The notes: generated from the sequence alone by a model not told the origin. Positions 53,401-61,156 are shown, counted from the stretch's first letter. The stretch: 64,000 bases of DNA from DATJGR01 sp963735085 (GCA_963735085.1 CAVTJP010000005.1:744001-808000); one strand, 5' to 3'. Program-made: numbers and translations.

Positions 53401-54307
53401 TTTTGCGTCGGCTCTTGAAGAAGTCACAACGTCCATGCACCTCGACAAGCAGTGCTTCGCGTCGCGCGACGCACGGGTCGAGATCATAAGTGCGGCCGTG
53501 CGCTTCGCGCAGCGCGTCGAGGTCGTCGCGCAGGTGCTTCCGATATTCGATCGCCGCGTCGAATAGCTGGCAACACACCGCGTCCAGCTTGTGTCCGTTG
53601 AGATAATTCGGGCCCGCTTGACCGATGAGCGCCTGAATCTCGCCGTTCCAATCTGGAATGTTTTCGATCTGCGCCCACGCGTCATTGGCGTCGATCCCGT
53701 ATAGCGCGAGCAGTTCGTCCGCGTCGAGCAGTTGCTCATCGCTGACCTTAGATTCGGCGTCCTGCTTTATCTGTTTCGCCGGATTGTCATCTGCCTTGCG
53801 CACAAGCAACGTGATGCGTTGCGAGATCGGATAGCGTTTCTGAACCGGCTGCATCGGTCGATCGCGAATCGCCCGGATCGTGGCAAGATTCGCCTCGCGT
53901 TCGTCTTCACTCAGTGTGCCATCGATGAGTCCCTCGTCTTCGATGTTTCGCAACGAAGCATTCGCGGCAACGTACTCCTCCCGCGACTGCTTGTTGTAGA
54001 GCATCCAGTGCGGTCGCCGCGTGCTCCGGATCCGCTTGGGTTGGCTGCGGGCCAGCCCGCCCACCTCGCAGGCGTACTCGACGTCCTGGCTCGCCTCACG
54101 TTCGACCACCTGTACCAGAAAGCCCCGTTGAATGAGTTCGTGTGCAGCGGTCAGGCCCGCAACGCCGCCGCCGAAGACCGTTACCACCGGGACGTTTTTG
54201 CGCGACTTTCTCGCTTCGTACGGCAGGCCTTCGCTGACCGTGCGCTCGAAATGTTCGCGATCGTCGAATGGAATGTTCGCTGCATCTGTTTCGTCTGGCA
54301 TGGCCAC
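50417..54307 (-). CDS. Giant FAD-dependent oxidoreductase (amine-oxidase/HpnE-like) with ~300-residue insertion
   Basis: 1296 residues, about 2.5 times the usual 450-550. An FAD Rossmann motif VVTVFGGGVAGLTAAHELIQRGF lies at ~42-63 and EVGGLARS at 82-89. GEHGFRFFPGFYRHLFDTMRRTP (398-420) is characteristic of FAD oxidoreductases related to hydroxysqualene dehydroxylase and carotenoid desaturases; it normally follows the first FAD motif by a few tens of residues, so ~300 residues are inserted. The C-terminal FAD closure ANESGRHASNAI is at ~1144. Middle parts (~560-1130) and a ~135-residue C-terminal tail are unfamiliar. Last gene of the prenyl operon, 9 bp after the small SCP2-like gene. Confidence 0.85.
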   Translation of the reverse strand: MAMPDETDAANIPFDDREHFERTVSEGLPYEARKSRKNVPVVTVFGGGVAGLTAAHELIQRGFLVQVVEREASQDVEYACEVGGLARSQPKRIRSTRRPHWMLYNKQSREEYVAANASLRNIEDEGLIDGTLSEDEREANLATIRAIRDRPMQPVQKRYPISQRITLLVRKADDNPAKQIKQDAESKVSDEQLLDADELLALYGIDANDAWAQIENIPDWNGEIQALIGQAGPNYLNGHKLDAVCCQLFDAAIEYRKHLRDDLDALREAHGRTYDLDPCVARREALLVEVHGRCDFFKSRRKNVAAARAWAHVIKNKIVKCIENAGNSGNDALKARVDELANDSDVEAILKDTLENFADHLICRGSAPRPAAASDGVVERRLRMNIVEFNVIEHVVMGEHGFRFFPGFYRHLFDTMRRTPVLDARWVETGRTVFDELIEPPPVRIGASGGGSYRQFDHAEGGSLEQLRRQLEYISDGLDFSLRDQLRYQVQVLKFMTSCEARRQLYEKFSWMEFVDGKSEYANPDPEGALNTSGYSEAGGKLVREIPQLLVAMSADETDALTNGTVSVQMMLDALQSGRPIDRMLNGPTSTAWLQHWKRYLTRQGVRFFRGRLDHLQFVESELVPVATGDGPCGKPQPENPYDRFYERPRDYEGSSAGSEREPTPDFYIYALPYALATEYLWDVDQFELKYSSALRLKSIWQQQPRLTVSDAERSDVEDAFWLTALIKAVDELRAALEFSDAQVRYQLRSDAGPTTSATARLARGVSQPRSAPAISATAVHATESLKSDLEEITNWRALSKVDPLVDTIEAEINSDLRDAHNVNVLRTRVREIRDRVHVTRFLPAGMLQLEVEISRVVLGLEPQPTLPDLGAYLIDVAESRARALSRLDGDFARLLDFDRHANRRDALGQPVGRDPPDSPYGVERDVFGLPQPQFRFPLRDLNGVQYYFRELVRIGYGHFVLPQSAWGISGVGQIFIGRRRPWVSRGYLGQLSIDIGNFYRPYTTRGGNLRLSAWQSSPVQLATYSWNQLIEVEPREYRQRVTPPRYYQIDDGLIYGPSELSSPELRPWRTSYVAPGVASGRDTLVVNQNMLMINLPGQWEYRPGLQQLDDNSREVRYQISNSRWVMAGNFMATHTRLTTMESANESGRHASNAIIDELLGTRLQELYNGGGTSLGDVVDIWNPADHEIPDLAPFKRLDAALFDRRIPHFLDVLEIPEAIDRLPIRDDPNDRPVFNLTQLIENALQQPAKDWEFLRGYADLKFAGFDALLSQLKKLTELSSESIDVIVKNMKNLER

Positions 54308-54315
54308 CTCCCAGG

Positions 54316-54717
54316 TTATGGTGTGCCGACGTATTGCTCATACAGTTCCGGGAACGACGGACAGGCGATGGCGCCGCGCAGAAACAGCGAGAACGCGATC
54401 CCCAGCGCCGCCAGCGCGTCCAGTGTGCCCGTCATGTCCAGCCGGCCGTCGAGCAGCGCAGCACTGATGCGGTCGCTGCCAGCCAGCAGCCGCTTGAGTG
54501 TCGCGCTGTCACAGAGAACACTCACATCAGTCGTTGGGCGTGGTACCGCAACGCCCAGGCGGCTCGCTTCGGATACCAGCTCGAACGCGTCCGTGCCCAC
54601 TTCGAAAGCCACTCGATAGCGTTGGATCACTGCCGCGACCCGTTCGGCGGCACGCGGATTTTCGCGCTCGAGGAGTTCGATCGCGGCCCGTGCAAACTTC
54701 GCATGTTCGTCAGCCAA
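54316..54717 (-). CDS. Small SCP2-like (sterol-carrier fold) protein
   Basis: 133 residues from a TTG start that overlaps the stop of the CrtC-like gene by 8 bp; AGGAG seven bases upstream supports it. The C-terminal half, CDSATLKRLLAGSDRISAALLDGRLDMTGTLDALAALGIAFSLFLRGAI, resembles the part of SCP2 domains that lines the hydrophobic pocket (Gly-Arg-Leu followed by Gly-x-Leu). It could carry a hydrophobic terpenoid between the operon's enzymes. The family match is weak by eye. No ATG is available in this part of the reading frame. Confidence 0.55.
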   Translation of the reverse strand: MADEHAKFARAAIELLERENPRAAERVAAVIQRYRVAFEVGTDAFELVSEASRLGVAVPRPTTDVSVLCDSATLKRLLAGSDRISAALLDGRLDMTGTLDALAALGIAFSLFLRGAIACPSFPELYEQYVGTP

Positions 54718-55744
54718 CCCCGGTCTCCTCCCACAATGCCGGTCCTTCGAGATCCCAGGGCCGCCCGCGAAACCGGCCGCGCACCTCAGCGTCGGCGCGC
54801 GCTTCGGTGAGGACCGAAATCCCAAGGTCACCGTCGTCGTTTGGAATTCCGATCTGCGCGTAGTCGATCATATGCAACGCCATCTCCAATCGATCGCGGG
54901 ATGTCTGTACCGTGACCTCGATATCAGCGGGCAGATCAACGGCATTGTCGTCGAGCACGAGATCGATCACGGCGGGCACGCGACACCGCGGGCGCGCGCT
55001 AACGAGTCCGGTGCGCCGCAGGTCGACCTCGGGGCCGCGGAAATCACGAAAGCCCGCGTGATCACCGACGAGCACGCTGTCGGAGTGGACGAGGTGGCTA
55101 GCGCGATCCAGCACGCGAGAGATCACCACACGGCGCCGCGATTGCGGATCGCGGTCGAGCAGAATTCCCCACTGCCACGAAAAGTCGTGGCCCCAGCGAA
55201 AGCTGCCCCAGTTGTGGTCGTGATACGCGAGCGCGCATTCGAAGCGATGCGATTGGCCGTCGACGCACAGCCGCCCATTCGCCGTCATCGCCGGCACGAT
55301 GAGCCAGCGGACGAATCCGCGTTGCATCGGCGCGCTCGGCGTGACGATGGGTGCCACCTCCGGGCGGAATGTCATGTCCACCTGTATGCGGCCGTCGCGC
55401 GATGCCGCATGGACCTCAAACGCATCATCGATAAACCGCACCGAGTTTTCGCCGAACGCAATGTCGATGCGGCCGGCGCGCACATCGACGTTTCGGTCGA
55501 TGCGATCGACCGAGCCTGTCCAGCTCGAATCCATCCGCGCAAGCAGCGCCACCCGCGCGACCTCGACACCGCGGCCGGCGAGCGTCTGGACGCCGTCCAT
55601 GAGGCTGAAGTTGACGAGCACGTCGGCGGCGGGATGGAACGCGCAGAAGTGCATCCACTCCTTGTGCCCATCGGCGCCGCCGGCGCTGGCCGGGGAACGG
55701 CGGATGCCGTCGGCCATTTGCACGCGACGTGCGATGGCGTTCAC
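54710..55744 (-). CDS. CrtC/AttH-like (carotenoid 1,2-hydratase/lipocalin-like) protein
   Basis: 344 residues. The signature FECALAYHDHNWGSFRWGHDFSWQWGILL (YHDHNWG at 174-180) matches CrtC/AttH-type proteins, which share a two-lipocalin fold. Members of this superfamily hydrate carotenoids (CrtC) or act in terpenoid and attachment pathways. HKEWMHFCAFHPAADVLVNFSLM near residue 30 fits the start of the domain. GTG 55744 overlaps the TGA of the 88-aa gene (GTGA). Neighbourhood: prenyl diphosphate synthase and FAD oxidoreductase, so an isoprenoid substrate is probable. It could be a non-canonical cyclase or hydratase. Confidence 0.78.
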   Translation of the reverse strand: MNAIARRVQMADGIRRSPASAGGADGHKEWMHFCAFHPAADVLVNFSLMDGVQTLAGRGVEVARVALLARMDSSWTGSVDRIDRNVDVRAGRIDIAFGENSVRFIDDAFEVHAASRDGRIQVDMTFRPEVAPIVTPSAPMQRGFVRWLIVPAMTANGRLCVDGQSHRFECALAYHDHNWGSFRWGHDFSWQWGILLDRDPQSRRRVVISRVLDRASHLVHSDSVLVGDHAGFRDFRGPEVDLRRTGLVSARPRCRVPAVIDLVLDDNAVDLPADIEVTVQTSRDRLEMALHMIDYAQIGIPNDDGDLGISVLTEARADAEVRGRFRGRPWDLEGPALWEETGVG

Positions 55745-56007
55745 CGCAGCAGGCTCCGCAGAACCTCACCGCGCGGGGGCCCGCCCTCGCCGTCCGCCGA
55801 GATCGAATCGCGCAGCCAGCGTTCAACGGTACGATTGACCGAAACGCAGCCGAGCAACGCAAGAACGAGTTGGTCGGCCCCTTCCACCGGCTCGGCGGAG
55901 CGAATCGCGAGCGTCGTCTCCAATCGACGGGACGCAGCGACCAGGCCCAACAACATCGGGGCAACCCCGTTCTCGCCTTCGATGGACCTGACCGCGTCCG
56001 TAATCAT
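55741..56007 (-). CDS. Unknown 88-residue protein in the prenyl operon
   Basis: 88 residues: MITDAVRSIEGENGVAPMLLG, then VLALLGCVSVNRTVERWLRDS. Hydrophobic-helical with one Cys, no signal peptide. Start and stop overlap both neighbours by 4 bp (ATGA with the 120-aa gene, GTGA with the CrtC-like gene), which is the main reason to call it real. No family recognised. Confidence 0.6.
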   Translation of the reverse strand: MITDAVRSIEGENGVAPMLLGLVAASRRLETTLAIRSAEPVEGADQLVLALLGCVSVNRTVERWLRDSISADGEGGPPRGEVLRSLLR

Positions 56008-56366
56008 CGCGCAGGGTCCTTGTTGAAGAGTCCGGCAATGATCGCTTCCGGATCGTCACCGGCGGCCGTCATGAACAATGCGTCCGCGATGCCGGATGGA
56101 TACGGGCCTTGCGCGTCGCTGTCGAACATCCACAGCGAGCTGCCTTCCCAGACGCGCCACAGTCTACGCACCAGTTCGGATCGCGCCATGTGCAGTTGCA
56201 GTCGGCGCCCCTCATCGGTCTGCGCAAAGGAACGGCCCTCTCGAACCAACGCGCCAACGATCGATTGCACCGTATCCGGGTGCTTCAACACGAACTTCTG
56301 GATCGAACGCAGCACCGCTTCGATGGCATCCGCGTCCGACAGCGTGATCGTGGGTACCCCGCTCAT
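56004..56366 (-). CDS. Unknown 120-residue protein in the prenyl operon
   Basis: 120 residues starting MSGVPTITLSDADAIEAVLRSIQKFVLKHPDTVQSIVGALVREG. Mostly helical and acidic; the ARSELVRRLWRVWEGSSLWMFDSDAQGPYP centre has three Trp residues. Its ATG overlaps the stop of the 235-aa gene and its stop overlaps the next ATG. Not recognised; the tight coupling implies it is a subunit or partner of neighbouring proteins. Confidence 0.62.
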   Translation of the reverse strand: MSGVPTITLSDADAIEAVLRSIQKFVLKHPDTVQSIVGALVREGRSFAQTDEGRRLQLHMARSELVRRLWRVWEGSSLWMFDSDAQGPYPSGIADALFMTAAGDDPEAIIAGLFNKDPAR

Positions 56367-57070
56367 GGCACATCGTCCACGATGGTCACCTCCACCCAGA
56401 CGATTGCCAGACAGTCGTTGTCGTGTCGCGCGTCGACGTGGAATGCAAGCTTCTGCACGGTGTCGTTCGGGCAACGCGTGAGATCGATGCCGATGCGAAC
56501 CGCGCACGCCTCTCCTGCCGCCAGACTCAGGTGTGGTGGTTCCAGGGTGGGGGCCAACGAAAGGCTGGTGAGCCCCAACGAAAACGTGAGCCCCAGCGAA
56601 TCTGCATACGACGCCGGCACTCCCATCCCATAGCGTGGAACGAAACTCAGCTGCACCGGGTGCGAGCGCGGATTGACGATGTGCATCCGGCCACCGGTAC
56701 GACCGTGGCGCGGGCACACAATCAATACTTCAGTCTGGGCACTGGTGTCATTTGCGATGAGATCTATCGCAGTGTCGACCTCGCGGTGCCGCACCGCCGT
56801 GGCCTTGCGCGACTCTTCGATGTCGACGCGCAGTTTTTCCATCGCGGCTTCGCGGTCGGGTTGCCGTTCGACGGATGCATCCCCAACGTCGCGCTCCGCG
56901 CCCGCCTCTTCAAGCGTCTGCGCTGCCCGTTCGAAATGCGGCGATAGCCGGAGCAGTGCAAACAGGCTCTGCATGATTGCGCCGCCGGCGTCGAAGCGAT
57001 TGCCTGCTCGCCCGACGCCACCCATCCACGGCTGCAGCAATCTAGAAACGTCTACCGGTGCGTGCTTCAT
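56363..57070 (-). CDS. Unknown 235-residue protein in the prenyl operon
   Basis: 235 residues. The N-terminal ~110 residues are helical and probably coiled (AQTLEEAGAERDVGDASVERQPDREAAMEKLRVDIEESRKATAVRHREVDTAIDLI). The C-terminal half reads as a beta sandwich (MHIVNPRSHPVQLSFVPRYGMGVPASYADSLGLTFSLGLTSLSLAPTLEPP, AFHVDARHDNDCLAIVWVEVTIVD). ATG 57070 lies 3 bp after the prenyl synthase stop and its TGA overlaps the 120-aa ATG. No named family. Confidence 0.65.
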   Translation of the reverse strand: MKHAPVDVSRLLQPWMGGVGRAGNRFDAGGAIMQSLFALLRLSPHFERAAQTLEEAGAERDVGDASVERQPDREAAMEKLRVDIEESRKATAVRHREVDTAIDLIANDTSAQTEVLIVCPRHGRTGGRMHIVNPRSHPVQLSFVPRYGMGVPASYADSLGLTFSLGLTSLSLAPTLEPPHLSLAAGEACAVRIGIDLTRCPNDTVQKLAFHVDARHDNDCLAIVWVEVTIVDDVP

Positions 57071-57072
57071 TT

Positions 57073-58272
57073 TTAAGTACTTCGGGTCACGACGAAATCC
57101 ACGAGATTCTCGATGAAGTCGAGGTGCAGCGACGGGCTGCTGCGTGCCTTGAACGACGCGAACTGGCGTTCGGCGCGTCGCGCATGACGTTCGGCTGCGC
57201 CAGTGGCGTAGCCAATCGCATCGGCACGATCAATGAGCCCACGAAGAAACCGCACGTCGTCTTCGGTCTTCGCGCAAGCACCGGTCGCCAGCGCCTGCAG
57301 CGCCGGTTCCATCACGTCGAGCTGACGACGCGTCAGTTGTGCGTCATCGATGCCTGTCTGAACAGCACGAGCGAGCGCCTGCATATTGGAGACACGCGGC
57401 TTCTTCAGAATTTCGAACGCATCTCGACGCTCGGTTGCCGTCGCCGCGCGCAGCGCATGAATCAGCATCAGCGTGTATTTCCCCTCCCACAGATCTCCTT
57501 CAAACTCTTTGCCGTAGCCGTCGTCGGTGTGTTCGAGGTTCAACAGGTCGTCTCGAATCTGAAACGCGATGCCGAGGTACGCGGCCAACCGGTGAATGCA
57601 GACGTGCAACTCGCGGTCGACCTGGCGCGATGCCGCAATGGCACCTGCCTGCATGGGCGTGATGAACGAATACCAGGCGGTCTTGCGGTACACCATCTCT
57701 ACGTAGTCGCGATCGCTCGGTGCTGCGGCCGCCAATCGCGTCCAGTTCAACTCCACCATCTGGCCTTCCGCAGTCTCCCGCGCCATGCGCGTGATGAGCT
57801 GGAACAGTCGCAAAGATCGACCGAGCCCGATGGTCTCGACGTTCTCGAATAGCATCCCCATGCAGACCGCGAGCAGACCATCGCCGACGTTTACGGCGAT
57901 GGGCGTTCCGTGAGAATGATGCAGCGTGGCCTCCGCACGGCGCCGATCGGAGCCATCTTCGACGTCATCGTGGATGAGAAATGCGTTGTGATACAACTCG
58001 AGCACCGCCGCGGTGCGCAACACGGAACTCAGCTTGCCACCGAGTGCGCGACAGGTCGCGATGCAAAGCGCCGGGCGCAGCGCCTTGCCGCCGCGCAAGG
58101 GGTAGTCGAGCATAAGGCCGTAGAGACCCCCTGACGCCCTATGGTCAGTGGGCAGTACCCGACGAATCTCGTCGAGCGTGAGGCTTCTCGCCGACCGAAG
58201 ATAGCGCTCCAGCGGAGAGTCCGTGCTCGCCTGAACGGGTTTCCCGACGACGCCGTTGGCGCAACCGCTCAT
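57073..58272 (-). CDS. All-trans polyprenyl diphosphate synthase (GGPP/FPP synthase type)
   Basis: 399 residues, longer than most (300-350) by an N-terminal lead and a C-terminal extension. First Asp-rich motif: LIHDDVEDGSDRRR (DDVED, 102-106). Second: AFQIRDDLLNLEH (DDLLN, 241-245), the FQIRDDxLNL form common in GGPP synthases. Conserved LRGGKALRPALC, GDGLLAVCMGM and EFEGDLWEGKYTLM are present. It condenses isopentenyl and allylic diphosphates; the residues before the first motif (LYHNAFLI) suggest C20 but do not prove it. ATG 58272 has AAGGGG upstream. First gene of the operon. Confidence 0.93.
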   Translation of the reverse strand: MSGCANGVVGKPVQASTDSPLERYLRSARSLTLDEIRRVLPTDHRASGGLYGLMLDYPLRGGKALRPALCIATCRALGGKLSSVLRTAAVLELYHNAFLIHDDVEDGSDRRRAEATLHHSHGTPIAVNVGDGLLAVCMGMLFENVETIGLGRSLRLFQLITRMARETAEGQMVELNWTRLAAAAPSDRDYVEMVYRKTAWYSFITPMQAGAIAASRQVDRELHVCIHRLAAYLGIAFQIRDDLLNLEHTDDGYGKEFEGDLWEGKYTLMLIHALRAATATERRDAFEILKKPRVSNMQALARAVQTGIDDAQLTRRQLDVMEPALQALATGACAKTEDDVRFLRGLIDRADAIGYATGAAERHARRAERQFASFKARSSPSLHLDFIENLVDFVVTRST

Positions 58273-58405
58273 GAACTTCCCCTTCAGCCAAGGCATTAGG
58301 CGCCTCAGTCGCAAGGCTTTCAAGCACGCGTATCGGTCGCAGCTTCCCGGCGCCCCTCGATCGCTGTCAGTTGCTCATCCGGCGCGACCGTGGCCGCCGT
58401 TTCCG

Positions 58406-59422
58406 TCAGTCGCCGAACCGGATGCACAGCTTGCCGAAAAATTCACCGCTCTGCATCGTCGTCAGCGCCTCCGGCACCGCGTCGAAGCCGAACGTGCGAT
58501 CGATCACCGGCGTCAGCTTCCAGCGTTCGATGTGCGACAACATGTCGGTGAATTGCGCGCGGCTGCCAACCGAGATGCCGATCAGATGCAGGTTGTTTGA
58601 AAACAGCACGGGCAGCGAAATCGCGCTGCTGAAACCGCTCAACACACCGATCACGACGATGCGGCCGCCGACCCGCGTGCACTGCATTGCTTGCGTCAAC
58701 GTGTTCTCGCCGCCGACTTCGACAACGACGTCGACGCCGCGATTGTCGGTGAGGCGCCGCACCTCGGCCGACCAGTCAGGCGTCGTCACATAGTTGATGC
58801 AGTAGTCGGCACCGAGTTCGCGCGCGCGATCGAGCTTGGCGTCGCTCGACGACGTGACAATGACGCTCGCGCCGCGCGCTTTCGCAAACTGCAATGCGAA
58901 GATCGATACGCCGCCGGTGCCTTCCACGAGCACGGTGTCGCCGGCACCGACCGGCGCCTCGATGGCGACCGCGCGCCACGCGGTGAGCCCCGCACACGGC
59001 AACGTCGCGGCTTGTTCGAAATTCAGCGCGTCCGGAAGCTTGACCAGGCCATTGGCGTCGAGCGCGATGCGTTCCTGCAGCACGCCGTCGAGCGTGCCGC
59101 CCAGCGCCAGCGAGCGCGCTTCGGCGGATACCGCGCCATCGACCCAGCTCTGAAAAAACGTTGGCGCAACGCGATCGCCAACGCGCAGGTCCCGCACGCC
59201 TGCACCCACCTCGCTGACGACGCCCGCGCCGTCGGAACACAGCACCAGCGCTGCCGGCGCTTTGGCGCCGGGAATGCCGCGGACGGTCGCGAGATCGCGA
59301 TAGTTCAGCGACGCCGCGCGCATCTCAACGAGAACCTGACCGTCAGCCGCCTTCGGTTCCGGCACGTCCACGCAGCGCAGATTCTCGATGCCGAACTCGC
59401 CCCGGATCTGCCATGCCTTCAT
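58406..59422 (-). CDS. Zinc-independent MDR / quinone-oxidoreductase-like dehydrogenase
   Basis: 338 residues. MKAWQIRGEFGIENLRCVDVPEPKAADGQVLVEM and SLNYRDLATVRG (Asn-Tyr-Arg-Asp) are typical of zinc-free quinone oxidoreductases. The Rossmann motif is VLVEGTGGVSIFALQFAKARGASVIVTSSSDAKL. It lacks the catalytic Cys/His Zn ligands. It reduces quinones, enones or similar with NADPH. ATG 59422 has GGAGG nine bases upstream. It is divergent from the aldo/keto reductase by 84 bp and separated from the prenyl operon by 134 bp, so it is not certain that it belongs to that pathway. Confidence 0.9.
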   Translation of the reverse strand: MKAWQIRGEFGIENLRCVDVPEPKAADGQVLVEMRAASLNYRDLATVRGIPGAKAPAALVLCSDGAGVVSEVGAGVRDLRVGDRVAPTFFQSWVDGAVSAEARSLALGGTLDGVLQERIALDANGLVKLPDALNFEQAATLPCAGLTAWRAVAIEAPVGAGDTVLVEGTGGVSIFALQFAKARGASVIVTSSSDAKLDRARELGADYCINYVTTPDWSAEVRRLTDNRGVDVVVEVGGENTLTQAMQCTRVGGRIVVIGVLSGFSSAISLPVLFSNNLHLIGISVGSRAQFTDMLSHIERWKLTPVIDRTFGFDAVPEALTTMQSGEFFGKLCIRFGD

Positions 59423-59506
59423 TGCCCGCCTCCTTCGATTTTCGCCACAGACTGTCGCGACGGCGCCGACCATGCAACATACTGCCCCATTATCAAGAGG
59501 ATACCG

Positions 59507-60487
59507 ATGGAATACCGCAAATTCGGCCGCACCGGTCTGTCGGTCAGCCCGCTCGGGCTCGGCACCGTCAACTTTTCGTGGCTGACCAACGAAGCCGACA
59601 GCTTCGCGATCCTCGACGCGGCATTCGCCCACGGCATCAACTTCATCGACACGTCGAACAACTACAACGCCGGCCAGACCGAAGCATTGCTCGGCCGCTG
59701 GTTCGCACAAGGCGGCGAGCGGCGGGATAAGACCGTGCTCGCATCAAAGGTGTATTCGCCGCCGATGGAATGGGGTTCACCGGATCTCGCCAAGCGTACC
59801 GGTTCGTGGGTCGGGCCGAATCAACGCGGTTTGTCGGCGAAGAACATTCGCGCTGCGTGCGATGCGAGTCTCAAGCGCCTGCAGACCGATCACATCGACG
59901 TGTACCAGATGCATCACATCGATCGGAACACACCGTGGGAAGAGGTCTGGCAGGCGTTCGAGTTGTTGGTACAGCAGGGCAAGGTGCTGTACGTCGGCAG
60001 TTCGAATTTCGCCGGCTGGCACATCGCCCAGGGGCAGGAGATCGCGAAGCAGCGCGGTCTGTATGGACTCGTCTCGGAACAGAGCATCTACAACCTGCTG
60101 CGTCGCACCGTGGAACTCGAGGTGATTCCGGCGTGCCATGCGTACGGCCTCGCATTCCTGCCGTACAGTCCGCTTGCCGGCGGCATGCTCGGCGGCCGCC
60201 CGGCCGACAACGAACAGGGACGCCGCGCGACGCTGCCTCAATCGAAAGCGCTCACGAGGTTCCAGACGTTCTGCGCAACGCTCGGCCGGACACCGTCCGA
60301 CGTTGCGCTTGCGTGGGTCGCGCAACAACCTGGCGTGACCGCGCCGATCATCGGCCCGCGCACGCTGGCACAGCTCGATGCAAGCCTCGCCGCGCTCGAC
60401 ATCACGCTCGACGTAGAGACGTTGAAGCAAATCGACGAGTTATTCCCCGGACCGGGCGGTGCCGCGCCGGAGGCATATGCATGGTGA
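59507..60487 (+). CDS. Aldo/keto reductase
   Basis: 326 residues, (beta/alpha)8 fold. Tetrad residues seen: Asp in FIDTSNNYN, Tyr in the same motif (NNYN), Lys in VLASKVYSPP and His in YQMHHIDRN. The phosphate-binding C-terminal part VTAPIIGPRTLAQLDASLAAL is intact. Broad carbonyl reduction with NADPH. AGAGG lies upstream of ATG 59507. Confidence 0.92.
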   Translation: MEYRKFGRTGLSVSPLGLGTVNFSWLTNEADSFAILDAAFAHGINFIDTSNNYNAGQTEALLGRWFAQGGERRDKTVLASKVYSPPMEWGSPDLAKRTGSWVGPNQRGLSAKNIRAACDASLKRLQTDHIDVYQMHHIDRNTPWEEVWQAFELLVQQGKVLYVGSSNFAGWHIAQGQEIAKQRGLYGLVSEQSIYNLLRRTVELEVIPACHAYGLAFLPYSPLAGGMLGGRPADNEQGRRATLPQSKALTRFQTFCATLGRTPSDVALAWVAQQPGVTAPIIGPRTLAQLDASLAALDITLDVETLKQIDELFPGPGGAAPEAYAW

Positions 60488-60605
60488 CCCAACAACTCGG
60501 CGCCGCGCAGCGCCAGCCCAGGTTGGACATCGCCGGATAGCCGTCGAACAAAATCCCACCGACTCGAGCAGCGCTCGGCAGCGACACGACATATTGACAT
60601 ATTAG

Positions 60606-60617
60606 CTGCCTAGGCAG
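60606..60617. promoter_or_regulatory. 12-bp palindrome in the promoter of the MarR efflux operon
   Basis: CTGCCTAGGCAG is a perfect inverted repeat, directly 3' of TTGACA (60594-60599), a perfect -35 hexamer; it thus lies in the spacer of a likely promoter, 21 bp before the MarR GTG. It is the obvious candidate operator for MarR autorepression. The -10 is not clear. Confidence 0.65.
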
Positions 60618-60637
60618 ACACTGCCCACGCAGCTTAA

Positions 60638-61156
60638 GTGGAATCCGTCGTGACGAAGCCCTTCTATCGAACGAACACGTTCAAAGCACGCAATTCGGTC
60701 GGCTATCTGATCCGGCGGTTGAACAACCTGACGATGCCGCACGCCGAAGCGCGCTTTGCCGACCAGGAACTCACCTTCACGCACTGGATTGCGCTGATGT
60801 CGCTGCGCGACGGCATTTCACGCACCTGCTCGGATATCGCGCGTCATCTGGGACACGACACCGGCGCCACCACGCGTCTGATCGATCAACTCGAAGCGCG
60901 CGGCCTGATCGCGCGTTGCCGTGACGAGACCGACCGGCGTGTGGTCAATCTGACGTTGACCGATGCGGGCCATTCCGTCGCCACTGAACTCATGCCCCGA
61001 ACGGTGAAGTTCTGGAACGACATGCTCGCGGACTTTACCGCCGCCGAAGCCACCACGTTGATCGAGTTGCTAACGCGCCTGCTGAGGCGCATGGAAGCCG
61101 AGCCGATGGCAACGACGCAGAAGGTTCGCAAGGCAACACCGCGAAACGCGAAATGA
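60638..61156 (+). CDS. MarR-family transcriptional repressor
   Basis: 172 residues. Winged helix: CSDIARHLGHDTGATTRLIDQLEARGLIARCRDETDRRVVNLTLTDAGH, the recognition helix and wing. Helical dimerisation ends flank it. GTG start at 60638. The stop overlaps the ATG of the outer-membrane channel gene (61153-61156), so it is co-transcribed with and probably represses the efflux operon; MarR ligands are usually phenolic or hydrophobic and often pumped by the same system. Confidence 0.93.
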   Translation: MESVVTKPFYRTNTFKARNSVGYLIRRLNNLTMPHAEARFADQELTFTHWIALMSLRDGISRTCSDIARHLGHDTGATTRLIDQLEARGLIARCRDETDRRVVNLTLTDAGHSVATELMPRTVKFWNDMLADFTAAEATTLIELLTRLLRRMEAEPMATTQKVRKATPRNAK

